This document shows, in pieces, positions 14,080-26,533 of a stretch of DNA of 64,000 nt. How positions within the stretch are numbered: the first letter of the stretch is position 1; each line of letters starts with the position of its first letter. The position numbers and the translations under genes are program-made. Source of the stretch: Timema cristinae (taxonomy: Eukaryota; Arthropoda; Insecta; Phasmatodea; Timematidae); assembly GCA_039000515.1 (NCBI GenBank), contig JBCFYV010000001.1:36747620-36811619 (forward strand). Reading direction: 5' to 3'. The notes under the pieces were generated by a model. The model was not told the origin of the DNA. It was given only the letters and a program-made list of their open reading frames with translations, and did not search any database.

Positions 14080-15620
14080 ACATCCTTCATATACTTAACC
14101 ATTAAAATACTAAACATCCATGGAAACAAAAAACCGTCTTTTCTTACACACTGTTCTATGTAAAACCATTTTATAAAAGAACCATCCTTTCCAAAGCAAA
14201 CTTTACTTCCATAATCCAGCGTCAAAGATTATCATACCCCTACAATTGAGAATTTAGTTAGTGATCCTATTTACTCCTGCTGTTTTAACATCCCATATAC
14301 ACTTTCATAGCTTTTAGCATTCGTGCCTCACTCGCGCATACTATTTTCCCTATATTCTCAACAAATAATTGCTAAAATACTTTATCTATGTCTATCTTAT
14401 AATTTTCTCATCACAAACATTCTCACCACCTTCATTTTAAATGCCATTTGTCCTTCTTTTTATCTCACTCTATATTCTCCTTTACTGTTATTTTAGTTTC
14501 ATTTTTATTTCATTGCATAATTTCTCACAGACGCTAACGTTACATTTCACTCTTTACAGAAATAATTTGTTTGTATGTTTCTTTCTCTTTGCTTACAGGT
14601 TCTTTGACCTGTTCATCCCAACTTCCATCTCGTTTTAATTTTTCCACCAACGCAGATCCACACACATTTTTTACACACTCAACTATATCTTTCTTCATTT
14701 TTAAATAGAACTTCATATTACATTAGTATTTATTTGACATTCCATTAGTGCTCTTATATAGTTAGAATTACCCAACAATGTTTCATATTGCACCCTCACA
14801 CTTTTATCCTGTAATTTTTATACTTTCACTCTTCCTTACTTAATACTCTTGCGCTGCTTCTCACAAAATTTATATTTAATTAATCTACTGAGGGAACTTG
14901 GAATGATCTGTTACATAGTCAGCTCCAGCACAGCCCTGGTATTTTTTACGATACTTTGAAGTCCACCACAATATCAATCATCGTTTTAGAATCAGCCCTT
15001 TTTCATTTTCATTTATACAAGTGAATATATTTGGATTTAAACTATGTGTTCAACACAAATAAGCCCTTTTCTCTACACATATTCACATGTTCATTACATT
15101 TATCTTTCACTCTGCCTGTGCCATACTTTCCTAACCCTCAATAAAACTTCTCTCTTTGGGTTCCTAAACCACACTAACCATTTATTTATATCTACAAATC
15201 AAATATTTCTTTCACCTGGTTCACATGAATCAAGACTTCGTTGAGCTCAATTCCAAATTCCACTCTCACATTACTGTCTCAACCCTTCTTTGGAACATAA
15301 TTAAAAACCAACATAATTCTAGTAATGCCCATGTTCGTAAATATTAGATAACACCAACATACACCTTCTCACAAAGAGCTTAGTTGTTGGGCTAAGATTA
15401 AGCATACTCCCTGACTTAGGTTACCTATTCATCCACACCTGACTACAGTGACATGACTATTTATAGAAAAAAATTTCACTTGGTTTCACAAATACACAAA
15501 TTATTAATATTTCTTCCAATCATTTCCCCTAACAGTTCACTTTCCTTACCCCGCACTCCGCTAATAATCCTCGTTCCAGTGAGTAGAAATCTCAAATAAA
15601 AATTCACACCAAATGACTGT
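14080..15620. other. Pyrimidine-rich, strand-asymmetric block
   Basis: The plus strand is rich in C/T and poor in G for about 1.5 kb, with many short phrases of the type ttcatttt, cactctt and acattc. This asymmetry produces open frames (14,441-14,638 and 15,044-15,244) that encode Phe/Leu/Ser/His-rich peptides with no family resemblance. It is probably a dispersed repeat or ancient satellite rather than coding sequence. Confidence 0.4.
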
Positions 15621-15639
15621 TATATAAATTCTACCATAC

Positions 15640-18030
15640 ACTCTGTCCTAGAGTGGACTGATACCAGGGCTGACAGATCTTAAATTTATTTTGTGCTGTA
15701 AGTCATCCGTAGTGATTACCTTAGTCAGTTATCGCTGTTAGACACGATTACTGACATTGGGACCTGCAGGTGTCCTAGGACATATACACATAGATGAAGA
15801 TTGATATAGTCAGACTTTCTGTGAAATTGTATGTTTAGTGGCCTGTACCAGAGTTATTGATTTACCGTACAACGGTATTGTACGTATGCCATTAAAGGCA
15901 GTTAGTTGAGACATGTGGCATAAAATGACAATATAATACAGTGCACAAATAATTGTATATATATGTACCCTCTTAAAACTAAATAAATCTTATTTTACAG
16001 ATGGCTCCATGACGACAAATAGTAAAGTTCATGTGAGAATATAATAATACAAGCTGGCTGTTAAATAAAATTTGATTTAATTTCTGTTATATCCAAAAGT
16101 GACGCTTATAAAATTAAAAATGGAGTCCCTTTTTTTCTTTTAGAAAATGTTTATTAATTATAGGATAATTAGCCATTTAGATTTAAACGTCTTTCAAAAA
16201 GAAACCATACATAAATGAAGGGTTGTCCTCCTTCTAAAAAAGTTGATAAGTTGGAAAAGATAAATATTCGTTTATATTCCGTTTAGCTTAGATGTTTGAA
16301 CATATTAAACAATAAACTGCTTACCGAAATTACCGATTCTGTGGTGATACCATGGCAGGTTCACTAAACAAACACAGTTACTATGTTTCGAAACATGTTC
16401 TTCTTCATATTTCGGTGTTTATATTCCTATGCTCAAGAAAATATCGGGTTTTATGTGAATTTTCACTTCCACATTTAATAATTGCAAAATTATTAAACAG
16501 ATTGTATTATCAATGTTCACACATTCCATTCTGGTATTGTCTTCCTCCATTCAAAGAGTGATAAACACAATATTTGTTAGAAAAATTTTAATTTATTTTA
16601 TAAATGCCAAAACGTTTTTATCCATCATAAACATAAATAATCTGCTTACAACCATATATGCTAACCTACCTATAAATTTCATCCATAAATGCTGAAAGTT
16701 TTATTTTAATATCTTAAATATGAAAAATACTATTAAATATTTATATATATTTATTAAACGAGAGCGATCGTAAATAAAATAATTAACTGTCAACAAAAGT
16801 GTCCCAAATCAATGTATCTAAGAAAGTTGATTATATTTCTTAATATAACATATCTATGAATGCATTGGAAATTACAAGACCATCGTGATCACTTCCTAAG
16901 TTCCTCGATACAAAGTTCTGACCAGTTAATAAAATAATCTATATAGTGAAATAAATATTAAAACTTAAAATAATTAAAACCCATAGTAATTATTATTGAT
17001 ATAATAATATTTAAAGATAAAAAACAGACCCTTTAATGAATTAAAAATATTAAATAGTTTTACATGTCATGTGAGCAACTAGAGCAGCTCTTTCTGGCCT
17101 TTCAGTGAAACAATCCATCTTTTGACTGTGTTTATCTGTATTCTGTAGGTTGTTTGTATTGCGCTATCTGTTAAATGAGCATTCTAGTTTTAAGTAAATT
17201 TAACAGGGGGATTCCTTGAACCTAGTAGGAACCTAGTAGGAACGATTTATATATCTGGTTTTCACTTTTGTAATTTGTTTCAATTGTGAGCTCGCTCAGG
17301 CCATTTTTATTTTTATTTTTATTGGATAGATTTTCTGATTGAATTAGAAATCATTTTTAAGCAATCAATCAAGTACCTAAATCACATTTTAGTATGATGA
17401 TAATATATTATATTTCGAGACTGACTTCCCAAACTTTGTGTATAACAGTCATTCTAAATTATTATTATGTACTATTGAATAAAGTATCAAGTGGTGTCTG
17501 TCTAGCTTGCTCACCAATGGACTATTATATATATAACATCGAATCCAAGGAGAAGTTATGGGAGATAGTATTTAAATTTGAAATCCAAGTGAAATGTTGA
17601 AATTACAGTAATGGTAGGAATATGACAGTTCTTAACCTGATTTAAATCAAAGTAGTGTTTTCCTTTTCTCACATAACTACTAGTTGAGGTACTGTATTAT
17701 TATGGAGAGCAGCTGTTAATCCTAAATTTTAAAAATCAAATTAAATAAAAGTAATATATTTTTTGTTGTGACTTATTGGTTCAATGGATTTGGTTCGTGA
17801 ATCGAAGTCCTGAATATCACATGAGTATCCGATATCCTTTTCTAAACATTTTATGTTATTTCCACGAGATCTTGGATAAATATAGACTTTAAAGTGGGAA
17901 CTCTTACTATTCCACTACAAATCTCTTCTCAACTAAGATCCGGGAGGATGATGTTCAGACTCCAACTGTGGGTGAATTTTGTTCTAACATCTTGATTTTG
18001 AATGTTTCCTCCCTACAAAGGATGCCTATG
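15640..18030. other. AT-rich spacer, nothing recognised
   Basis: Ordinary AT-rich sequence. A possible decayed tRNA-like stretch near 17,775-17,850 is too weak to call. No supportable gene. Confidence 0.45.
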
Positions 18031-18654
18031 CATTTACTTAATTTTTGCACTCTTAAGGCTAGTTTATAATTAGTTAGTACATTTAACAATAGCTGGCTGG
18101 AACATAATTATTTCAACGGGGAGAGGGGTTAAATCAAAATAATTGGTGGCAATTTTAAATGAGAAATATGTAATTAGTTTCTTACATAACATTAATGAGT
18201 ACATTTACAACGACTCCTAGCTATTTTAAAATTATCTTGATGGGAAACTGAAGTGCACTGCACAATAATAATTATTGTTGAGTGCTTCGTTTGAAAATGA
18301 ATGCATAGTTGGTAATACAACTGATAATATTAATCACTAGAAGTAATGGTTTTAATGTTCATAACTTAAATTGTTATTGTCAAATGACCTTAAATAAAAT
18401 ATACAGCTTTCTTTTTTTAGGATGGAGGAAACCTTTTTTGAATGTACTTCTTATTTTCTTCATTAAGCTGTAGTTTCAAATATAGATGAAAATATATTTA
18501 TAAAAGATCTAATCCATGCAATTTATCATTAGTGTATTTTAATGCTTACAACACAGATACATATATTTATTTATTTTAATGTAAGCCTATAAATATCATC
18601 CGGCTATACAGTATAGAAACATCCTAAATCAGCCTTCAATAGTGATACATTATT

Positions 18655-18695
18655 ATTATCATCACTATCATCATTCATTATTATTATTGTTTTTT
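18655..18695. repeat. Imperfect (ATT/ATC)n microsatellite
   Basis: Short run of tattatta, tcatca and attattatt units inside the long repeat. The same location in copy 2 holds a long pure (TTA)n tract. Confidence 0.6.
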
Positions 18696-18819
18696 AAAAT
18701 TTTAGGTAAATGCGCAAGAGACTTTGTGTGAATTTTATAGCTAAGGAAATTTATATATTTAATTTTATTAGAAATTATTTTAATTTTTAAAAAGACCAAT
18801 TCCGCCTAACGTTTTCTAC

Positions 18820-19085
18820 ACTAATATTATAACGAGGAAGTTTTTTTTTTTTTTGTAATGGATAAACTCAAAAACTCCTGGACGATTTAAAAATTCTTTC
18901 ACCAATATAAATCTACATTATCAGCGAGTAACATAGGCTATATTTTATTTTGAAACTTAATTTATTCCTCATAAAAATGTCGATAGTCACTCAGATTTTA
19001 CAGTAGAGTCTATGATGATTCTTCAATATGTTTGTTGAAAATAATAATACGCGGGTGGGATGGGAGGAGGGAACGTCTAGTATTC
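18820..19085 (+). repeat. Dispersed arthropod repeat resembling a LINE 3' region
   Basis: Starts around ataacgaggaagttttt and passes through aactcaaaaactcctggacg, tatcagcgagtaacatagg and a terminal cgcgggtgggatgggagg / ctagt. The phrase order (long T/G stretch, 'CTCAAAAACT' block, 'GAGTAACATAGGCTATA' block, GC-rich end before CTAGT) is one I associate with 3' ends of RTE-like LINEs or their non-autonomous derivatives in arthropods; that association is from memory. Its absence from copy 2 of the host repeat supports treating it as an insertion. Confidence 0.5.
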
Positions 19086-19618
19086 AATACTGGTAGATCA
19101 CACAAAGCAAGTAGATTAAAATATTTATCCTATTAATGGTTCCAACAGCCAGAAGTTAATCCCATTATTGTGTGTGTTGTCACTTTGGGAGCGTGGAAGG
19201 TTAGGGTTGAATGCAGACATGGAAATGTTATGGAATAAATTATTCGTATATAGAGTAAGCTCACAGCTTAATACGATACCGAATGTATTAAACTTAAAGT
19301 GGTGAAATGGGGGTGGAACCAAAACCTCTCCCCTGCCCTTTACTTTAATGAATATCAGCTGTATTTTGATCATAAAAGATAAAACATATACACTCCTCTC
19401 TCCAACATTAGAAAATAAACATGTATAAATACTTTTTGGACTAAAAACATGTTTAAAGTTTTTTCTTATGAAGTTACATTTTTCCATCAAAATGTTTGTT
19501 TATTTTCTAAAATCCTATATAAAATAATAAGGCAGACACACATCTTTAAATACAAGTATTAAGCTTTAGTCATATTGTTCATAGATTAATAAATAAACTT
19601 TAATTAGTTTTAAGACAC

Positions 19619-19825
19619 CTACTTCATTGGCCGAACGGTCTAAGGCGTCACTCTCATGATAGACTGACCTGATAAAAACTGTGTGATTGGAATTTGAGCT
19701 CTTAGTGTGGTTTTCTTCTAAATGGTTTCCCACACTCTTTCCAAGAAAATGTGGGTAGATTACTCTAAAATTATTTCTTGCCCATTAGAGTAATTATCAC
19801 ATATGCGTATAATCTGAAAGTAAAA
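19619..19825 (+). repeat. tRNA-derived SINE
   Basis: The A-box-like tggccgaacgg is at 19,628-19,638. The B-box position is degenerate (ggaatttgagct near 19,689). A shared SINE body follows (ttctaaatggtttcccacactc), then the tail landmark ccattagagtaatta and cgtataat. RNA polymerase III internal promoter boxes plus a shared body identify it as a SINE rather than a tRNA gene. Confidence 0.7.
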
Positions 19826-20914
19826 CGTGACAAAAATAATACTTTAGGATAAATCATACGTCTCATACAAAAAAGAAAAAGTTCTAAATATTATAATACA
19901 GTAATAAATTTATATGATGTACACCCATCTTAGGATGCGGCTTGAGGTTGTAATCATCATGTGCATTGCCTAATAAATACAAGCTTATAAAAATAGTGAG
20001 AATACAGCTACCCACCTCTTGTCTATAAATACAAGTTAACAGGCTTTAACATTTTAAAAATATCTAAAGTGTAGTTACGTGTCTCCTGGACTTTTACTTT
20101 TTTTGCCAGAGTTTAACTTAAAGTTAGATGTAGACTACCATAGGAAGATACATACATAGCTAATCATGCCGTTTCATCACTGGTAGACAATAAACTGTGT
20201 AAGTACAGTACCTGAAAAAAACAACTTCGTACTTATCAATCCTCATTAACTTTCTCCACACTCCCCTATCGGTGCAATCACCAATCGTTTCAACATTCAT
20301 AAGTCATAAACGCTTCTCTATTCCTAAAATTCTTAATTTTTCTCCTTTATACAGATTCGTCTACAACATTTTACCATGGTTATATAGCCTATCCCTTCCT
20401 TTAGATACACACACTCTTCCATTATATAGGGTGTATTTTAATTGTTGGAGATTTTTTAGGGGCGTATTCCCATCGACCATACTTTAATATAAATATGGGT
20501 CAAGAAATATTTAATTTTAGAGTTATTATAACTTTTCTTCAAAGGTAGATTAGTCATGGTGGGTCCAATGAATGGCTTGCTTAATCACTAGATTTGATCC
20601 AGGTGAATTTTTTTTATCTATACATGTAAGATGAGGATAGCAAAATTAATTTAATAAACATGTCAAACAAAAACATTTTCTATTTTCAGATATATTCTTA
20701 AGCTCTCAAGTTGAAATTAGAGGATATATACAAACATTTGCATTAAGTGAGAGTGGAAAACCTCTATAGATATGTCCGACACGATGAAATAAGCTATAAT
20801 ATATATTTTAAATTGAATAAAATGTCGTGGATATATCTTGCTCACTCTGAATATTAATTAAAATTATTTTGTACATTTACAATAATTACAGAGCCTACAT
20901 ATCTAATATTTATA

Positions 20915-21005
20915 ACAGTAAGGGAGTAAGGCTGAATAAATTAGATTTTATACGGGAAATGTATATCAAATTTTCAGAGTTGGAAGTGGGAAACGAATTA
21001 TGAAC
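20915..21005 (-). repeat. SINE tail fragment
   Basis: The phrase gtaagggagtaaggctgaat followed by a tttata/gaaatgta region resembles the inverted tail segment of the better SINE copies (gggatgaataaggttgaa at about 30,067). Only the tail side is recognisable. Confidence 0.35.
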
Positions 21006-21179
21006 ATTTACGCAAACATAACTTGCGGTGAGGTCAAACCACTTAACTTCCGATAACTATTATCAAAATCTCATTCTAAAATGCAAACTTGGACGTATTT
21101 ATCTGGTGATCTAGACACATATTATAAGAACTTGACATTTTTTAATTGCTAATATTTACCACATCACCTTACTACCAAT

Positions 21180-21345
21180 TTAGGTAATATGTTTAGTACT
21201 AGTGGATTATGAATTGGAAAGTGGGATTTAGAGGAAGTTAAAACGCATTTACGTAATGAGAGAGTGGAAATCTCCCCTACTTCACCCCCCGAGATTCGAA
21301 GAAAAACCCTTTGCTCAGTGGACTAACACGCAAACAACTAAACTA
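21180..21345 (-). repeat. tRNA-derived SINE, diverged
   Basis: Reading on the minus strand, cttcgaatctcg (plus positions about 21,290-21,301) is a B-box remnant. It is followed by the shared body, which appears on the plus strand as gagagagtggaaatc, and the tail landmark ggattatgaattggaaag. The A-box side is poor. Confidence 0.55.
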
Positions 21346-21798
21346 AACTAAGTTGTTAGATTAATGGAATCCTAGGGTTGTTTGACATTTCAACAGAAAA
21401 TATAAATTGTTTGACTTTAATGTTTTCTAACAAATAACTCGGACATATGTTGCGAAGAAATCCTACTTAAGGGTTTCTGCAGAAACACACGAGTTACAGA
21501 CACAACAGTGTTGAGGTAGAAGGATAAATCACCCTAATATTTTCCCTGGATCTAGCCACACATGATGTATAAGAGTAGGTTTGAAGAAATGGTTCTCGTT
21601 ACTGATTGTAATTCGGAAAGATGTTTGTTGGCGATCAAGGAACACGTAGATGACAAATAACGGACATGTAGAAGTGAAATTACTTTAACTTTTTGTGTCA
21701 AAAATAGTAATACGAGTGTACTGTAAAAAGCCTCGCCCACCTCACCACCACTCTGAATCATTAGTGAAGGGAGTCCTAATCTATAAATAATCTGGTCT

Positions 21799-21890
21799 GC
21801 TTCAGTGGCCGAACGGTCTAACTAGTGCGTCTGCACGGGAGATGGAGGGGAGATCTTGGTTCGAATCCGTTTGGATGTCATGATAATTGT
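21799..21890 (+). repeat. tRNA-derived SINE head, well preserved
   Basis: Perfect-looking A box tggccgaacgg (21,806-21,816) and B box ggttcgaatcc (21,858-21,868), spaced as in a tRNA. The body and tail seen in other copies are missing, so the copy is truncated soon after the B box. The flanks do not form a convincing acceptor stem, so I do not call a tRNA gene. Confidence 0.7.
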
Positions 21891-22439
21891 TTTTTACAAT
21901 ACCATGTAATCAAAACATATATAATATTAAAGCTTGATGATTTATTACTAGAACAACTTCATATCTAGTTTATAGGTAACCAAATATATTCATTCAAACT
22001 ATTAATGTCAAAAATCTAAAATTATATACTCATACAAAGACAAGGTAGATAATATAGTATATGATTATTTAAAGGTTCATAAAGTCAAATATTCAAACAT
22101 TTATTATATAATTAAAATTGGATTATTTTTATAGGTTATTGTTTTCAATTAATTAGTTGAATACAAAGTATTATTTGACATAGTTGAATTAAAAGTATAA
22201 TATACTATTAAAAGCTAAGAGGTAAAACACAGAAAAGTGTCATGAAGTTGTAACAAACTTTTGTTTGAAAAATTGTAAATATTGGTAGTTGGGATAATAT
22301 ACATGCAAGCATTCTTCTAAACAAATTAAAGTAATAAAAAATAAGATATATTTTATAAATATATTACAACACAATCTAACAAAAAGGAAAACGGATTAAA
22401 CAGTGGTTGTTAATTTGTGTGTGCATTTTTTTATACGTA

Positions 22440-22545
22440 TTGAACAACTTTCCCACGTAAATGAGAGTGCAGATCCTCTAAATTCCAGCTTACTCATCCC
22501 TAATGCATTAGTGTATTATGTACATAAGCGTACAGCCTTGTGTGA
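22440..22545 (+). repeat. SINE body and tail fragment
   Basis: Shows the body phrase ttcccacgtaaatgagagtg and the tail phrases aatgcattagtgtatta and cgtacagcc that follow the tRNA-like head in fuller copies. The head is not present here; it may be the separated remainder of a head-truncated insertion. Confidence 0.5.
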
Positions 22546-22634
22546 TAGTAAGACGTGGTGATAAATACATATACACAATTTGGGACAACTATAGTAGGAT
22601 TTTTGTAGGAAAAATATCATAATTAGCAAATAAT

Positions 22635-23153
22635 TCAAGTCTTGTGGTCTACAACGGCTAACAACGGTTCTAAAAGGGGACCAAAAATTAAGAAGGTCAT
22701 ATTGGAGTCACATTGATATTTATTAATTATTATCATAGTAATAAATTTACCAAGTATTCGTCCTCTTATTTTAACATACCAATTATTTATGTCTGAGTGT
22801 GAATACACAACGGGGGATTTGATCCACGCGTTAAGGAACAACCCTGAGAGTATTCTTTTCTTCGTGCCCCCACCAACAGTTGCAGCAGCACTGGGATTGC
22901 AGGATATCTTCAGAGGACAGTGACCCTCTATCACAATTGCCACTCTCACTGTTCTCTTACGTACGCCAACTCTCACGACGAAGCACTTCCCCCTCATCAC
23001 CACATTAACGTGCACCCCCTTCAGTATCAGGCTGTTTACATTTTCCAGAAACAATTCCCTAAGAGTTCCACCGCAATAGTCAGACGACCAAGACACTATC
23101 CTACCGCTATACTCCTCTGGCAACCACCGAATACATTCACGTTTCCCCAACAC
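22635..23153 (-). CDS. Unrecognised open reading frame (172 codons)
   Basis: This is one of the longer uninterrupted frames not assigned to a transposon, in a locally GC-richer patch (22,780-23,220). The predicted protein has a central stretch rich in Val and basic residues, followed by a Gly/Ala segment (AAATVGGGTKK), and no motif I can name. It lies about 0.6 kb beyond the 3' end of the Polinton polymerase relic on the same strand, so it could be another gene remnant of that element; nothing in the sequence proves this. It may equally be a chance frame in GC-richer repeat DNA. No start context, intron or polyA signal was established. Confidence 0.25.
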   Translation of the reverse strand: MLGKRECIRWLPEEYSGRIVSWSSDYCGGTLRELFLENVNSLILKGVHVNVVMRGKCFVVRVGVRKRTVRVAIVIEGHCPLKISCNPSAAATVGGGTKKRILSGLFLNAWIKSPVVYSHSDINNWYVKIRGRILGKFITMIIINKYQCDSNMTFLIFGPLLEPLLAVVDHKT

Positions 23154-23296
23154 ACGAACACAACCAAGCTATTGGACACTCTCCATAACACCCCGGCCCA
23201 ATAGACCTGTGTGTTTCGGCAGACCAAAGCCAAGGGGGTGATACCATAGCCGGTATGGTATGTAATTATGTTGAAACTATTTATATGAATCCTAAG

Positions 23297-23345
23297 TCAT
23301 TGGTTCTTAAAATACAGGCCACGGAACCACTAGTGGTCGCACACA
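23297..23345 (+). repeat. hAT-like element end
   Basis: cattggttcttaaaatacagg followed by ccacggaaccactagtggtc resembles the 'CAGTGGTTCTTAAACT...GGACCACTAGTGGTCC' ends of non-autonomous hAT elements (from memory). I could not find the opposite terminus, so only one end is reported. Confidence 0.35.
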
Positions 23346-23728
23346 AACTTTATAATCACGAACTATTTAAATTAAGATGTGTTATAATAAATCAATAATT
23401 AAATACATAGATGGTTATTAGGATTATTTTTTATTAAATTTATTAAATAATACAAATAAAAAAATTGATGGTCTCTGCGGTAATATAAAACCCTAATTTT
23501 ATCCGGTTATCAAATTTTATAAAATAATACATTAAAGGTTTAAAGGAAATAAAAGACCAAATCATTTATTTTTTAATGGTTTTAGGGATTTAATAAACAC
23601 CCTATCCCTAGACATTTAAATCGTTACAACTTATGATGTTATGTAAACGTGATATAGGCCTCTTATTTCATTAATTATAGATGCCATGATTTTTCCCAAG
23701 ATATTTAAATTATGAACTTATATATCGG

Positions 23729-24790
23729 TTAACGTAGTTTATAGTGATCCATCGAACTAGTTATTGTATTGGAAGGACAGCCAACATGGCAAACTCGGTA
23801 CGCGTAATTCTTGGGGCCACCAGATACAAAGGTGCCAATATACCTTCCCGGACCGTAATCCTGTGGTTTGTTAGTGAGGTCACCTAAAATGTAGTCGATG
23901 AACTCCATTCGCTGGGGCATTCCGTTAATAGAACTTTAACCGTATAGTAATCCAAACGGGGTTCCCCAATTTCTATATGATACTGTTTAAGTGTAGTCGT
24001 GTAACATGTTACTGCCACACTCATATTAGGTTTAGGGCGCAACACATCACGCGCAAACTTGCAATTGAGAAACATAACTTTATTTACGATGTCCACGGTG
24101 ATGTACTGATCCGTCAGGTACTTGTGGATTCTCTAATAGTCGTTGACTATGGTTGCGTGTGGTAAATCAGCTCTTATCCCTATATTTCCCCATATTGGAT
24201 TGTAAAAAGTTTAACCAGTGGGCAGAGATCCAGGATTTTACAAACATAGTCGAAATAAAGTTTTACCCCTTCCTTTACCTTAATTTCGAATATAAGCTAA
24301 CTTCTCTTCTTGTGAGGTACACCACAGTGGCCATCTGCTGGCTTCTTTTTTAATTTTCAAAAAAGTATCAATATACCCGTGAAACAATTCTTCAGAACGT
24401 GTCTGATGGTCGTAAACAGATACAGTGTACGCTAACACCTCGTGTACTGCTTCAAGTGTGTAGCATTTATCAACGGCATTCCGGATCTTGTCAATCAACC
24501 AGATGCCTGTCAACCAGCCCTCTTTCTTGTGTTGTGATGAAATGTGCCTTGGTTTTATTTGCCTTTATCATTTCCTGCACGAGATGAACGTTAACGAGTC
24601 ATGCATTCGTGTTGGCAATATGGGCACGAATAAATCTCACGGAGCGTCACGGTAACTTTGGCTAAAGCTTCTACTTGTTTTATAGATGGACAATTTGGTT
24701 CCAAGTGAATTTTGGGGTGGCCGCTGGGATATTGTTTGTACTTGCAAACGTAAGGATACAATGAACACACATCCAAATACTTGATATTAT
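23729..24790 (-). pseudogene. PolB relic, palm and C-terminal region
   Basis: Polymerase half of the same gene. DVCSLYPYVCKY at the start of the frame 24,591-24,776 is motif A (D..SLYP), carrying a catalytic Asp, followed by YPSGHPKI as in Polinton polymerases. The frame 24,280-24,513 reads TGIWLIDKIRNAVDKCY and later FLKIKKEASRWPLWC, both strongly typical of the family. The frame 23,729-23,920 gives YILGDLTNKP and GTFVSGGPKNYAYR, the C-terminal block. The expected Y.DTDS motif (motif C) should lie near 23,960-24,000; only a damaged LDYYTVKV is visible, so a catalytic site is destroyed. The order of blocks is correct and at least three frame changes separate them. Confidence 0.85.
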
Positions 24791-25310
24791 CTCCACATGA
24801 AAGGTCTGGTTCTTGGAAGACTTTGATTCAATTTTTTCTACCCTCAAAAATTCGTCCTTAAACTGATGGGCTCCTTGCTATACACTTTGCTGGAATATAA
24901 ATTGTATCAAGTCCTTGTGTGTACTTTTCATCCCATTAAACCAACACTTCCACATCTCTAAGACCGTGTAGCCGGCATTCTTAATTTTTTCCATGCAAGC
25001 CATGGTCGTTTCATATCGAATATCCATGGTCAAATAACAGCTATTTTTTATATGGGTGGTACTGTCAGGGCAGAGAGCGCACCCATGACAATAACAGCCC
25101 TAGAACTAAACGACGGTGGTAGTATATCCAGTGTCTACACATCGCCATAATACATATTCCTCACTTCCGTTGCCCGAATGAAGTATATACACAGAGCGTT
25201 GATGGGACTCTCAGCAGAGCCATTGTACAGTGACTTACGAGTGTGGGTCTGCACACTGGTAGCCATTATTAGGGATTATGCCAACGGATTCTCTTAAGGT
25301 GGCCTCGCTG

Positions 25311-25850
25311 TTAAGCCAACATTGTTTCTACTGCGAACGTAAACGATTCTTTGAAAGTATCTGCCTTTGCTTTTCCATAAACATATCTGTAATTAGCAAG
25401 GACTTTCGTAGGATTTCTAGATCTCTCGCGAATAAAATTCCAACTAGCAATTAAAATCAAAGACAAATTGTCTTTGAGCAGCTCGTCATACCACTTCTCA
25501 AAGTGCTTCTTTCCCTCAACTGATATTTCGCCGATACCGTAGTACTCCTTTGATGGCAAGGGAAACAAAACCCGGGTTTGCTTTTTATTGAAAAAATGGG
25601 ATATACTTCCCTTGGCCAAGAACGCGTCCAAGCCGAATATATTTGGCATCTTGGACAACGATATCGGGAGAAGTTCAGGGAGTCGATAAAGTGGGGAGGG
25701 CCGTAATACATGATTTTCCCACAGTTCATTATGAGCTCTGGAGTCCATTTCTTACCTCCATCATTTATTTTAAAATAGAATTTCCATCATAGCCTTTGAC
25801 ATGATGGGCTAGAAGGTGATATCCTTAAATTTAGTTATTTTAATTTGATC
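25311..25850 (-). pseudogene. PolB relic, 3'-5' exonuclease region
   Basis: This is the exonuclease domain of a protein-primed family-B DNA polymerase, which proofreads during replication of the linear element. Near plus positions 25,784-25,816 the minus strand encodes AHHVKGYDGNSIL, matching the ExoII-type 'AHN..GYDG..I' block. Next come TPELIMNCGKIMY and IDSLNF, then LSKMPNIFGLDAFLAKG (family 'PLS.LP..FGL.ELAKG') and PLPSKEYYGIGEISVEGK. The last blocks belong to an open frame at 25,311-25,748, and the ExoII block needs a frame change from it. Beyond it, GIIPNNGYQ near 25,250-25,280 matches the conserved 'IGIIP..GYR' block. Frame changes make it a pseudogene. Confidence 0.85.
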
Positions 25851-26533
25851 TAGGAATCCCAAAAAATTGAGCCAGTGTTGCATCACCTTTGAATATTAAA
25901 GTCCTATCACCCCCACGATCGGTGTAGTTATAGTCTTACATCGATATGAAGGTGGGCCTTACAACACGTTTACATGACATAGAGGTTGGGTTTGTTCCAG
26001 TAAGTGCTTTCCACGCCATGAAGAAGCGTTTCTTGTCTGCATTGAAAATCATAGACTAGGTGAATAAAATTGCTCTTTCCAATGTTGGCTTAGACGGGGC
26101 TCGTTCCACATATCAGAAATGACAGAAAGGATGAAGGGTTTCTCATACTTCTGCAAAAATCGGGACGTTTATGGTTATAAAAACATGTTTTGTTTGTTAA
26201 CCAACGCCCAAAATATTTACAGGCCACAAATCGTACTTAAACCACAAACCAATTTAGTGCAGCAGTGTCCCCACCACCCATCAAAAGATTTCCACGGGTA
26301 TCACGGTATAAATTATTTGCTTTGAATTTTTGAATATGAAAACCAATTTTAATACGTCCAAAGGTGTTCACGTCCATGCATCTTAGCTCTTATTTATTAT
26401 CACATATAGCTTTCGTGACAATCAACTCACGGCAAGGCAAAGTTTGCCACCGTTTTGAATCATAGTTATTCCTTGGTTTTTACGGGTATATGAGCTATCG
26501 GGGGAGAGTTTATCACTTTTATCATTATATCTG

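Larger units (their letters stand above)
18040..19460. repeat. Long dispersed repeat, copy 1 (pairs with 61.3-63.1 kb)
   Basis: Blocks of this segment recur in the same order and orientation at 61,300-63,130. Matching landmarks include actgataatatta, atatacagcttt, the TTA-rich stretch followed by ttttaggta, and agctcacagctta. This copy is interrupted at about 18,820-19,080 by a different dispersed repeat that copy 2 lacks. On the minus strand both copies share an amino-acid-level similarity (about 19,200-19,340 here) around SCEL.LYTN..FHNIS..AF. I do not recognise the family; it may be a non-autonomous element or a decayed coding element. Confidence 0.65.

Noticed and set aside
21799..21870. 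Functional tRNA gene
   Set aside because: A and B boxes are good but I could not see acceptor-stem pairing or a clear anticodon arm, and the same head occurs in several SINE copies with a common body.
26119..26325. Plus-strand 68-codon frame
   Set aside because: It runs antisense across the decayed Polinton polymerase region and has no motif.
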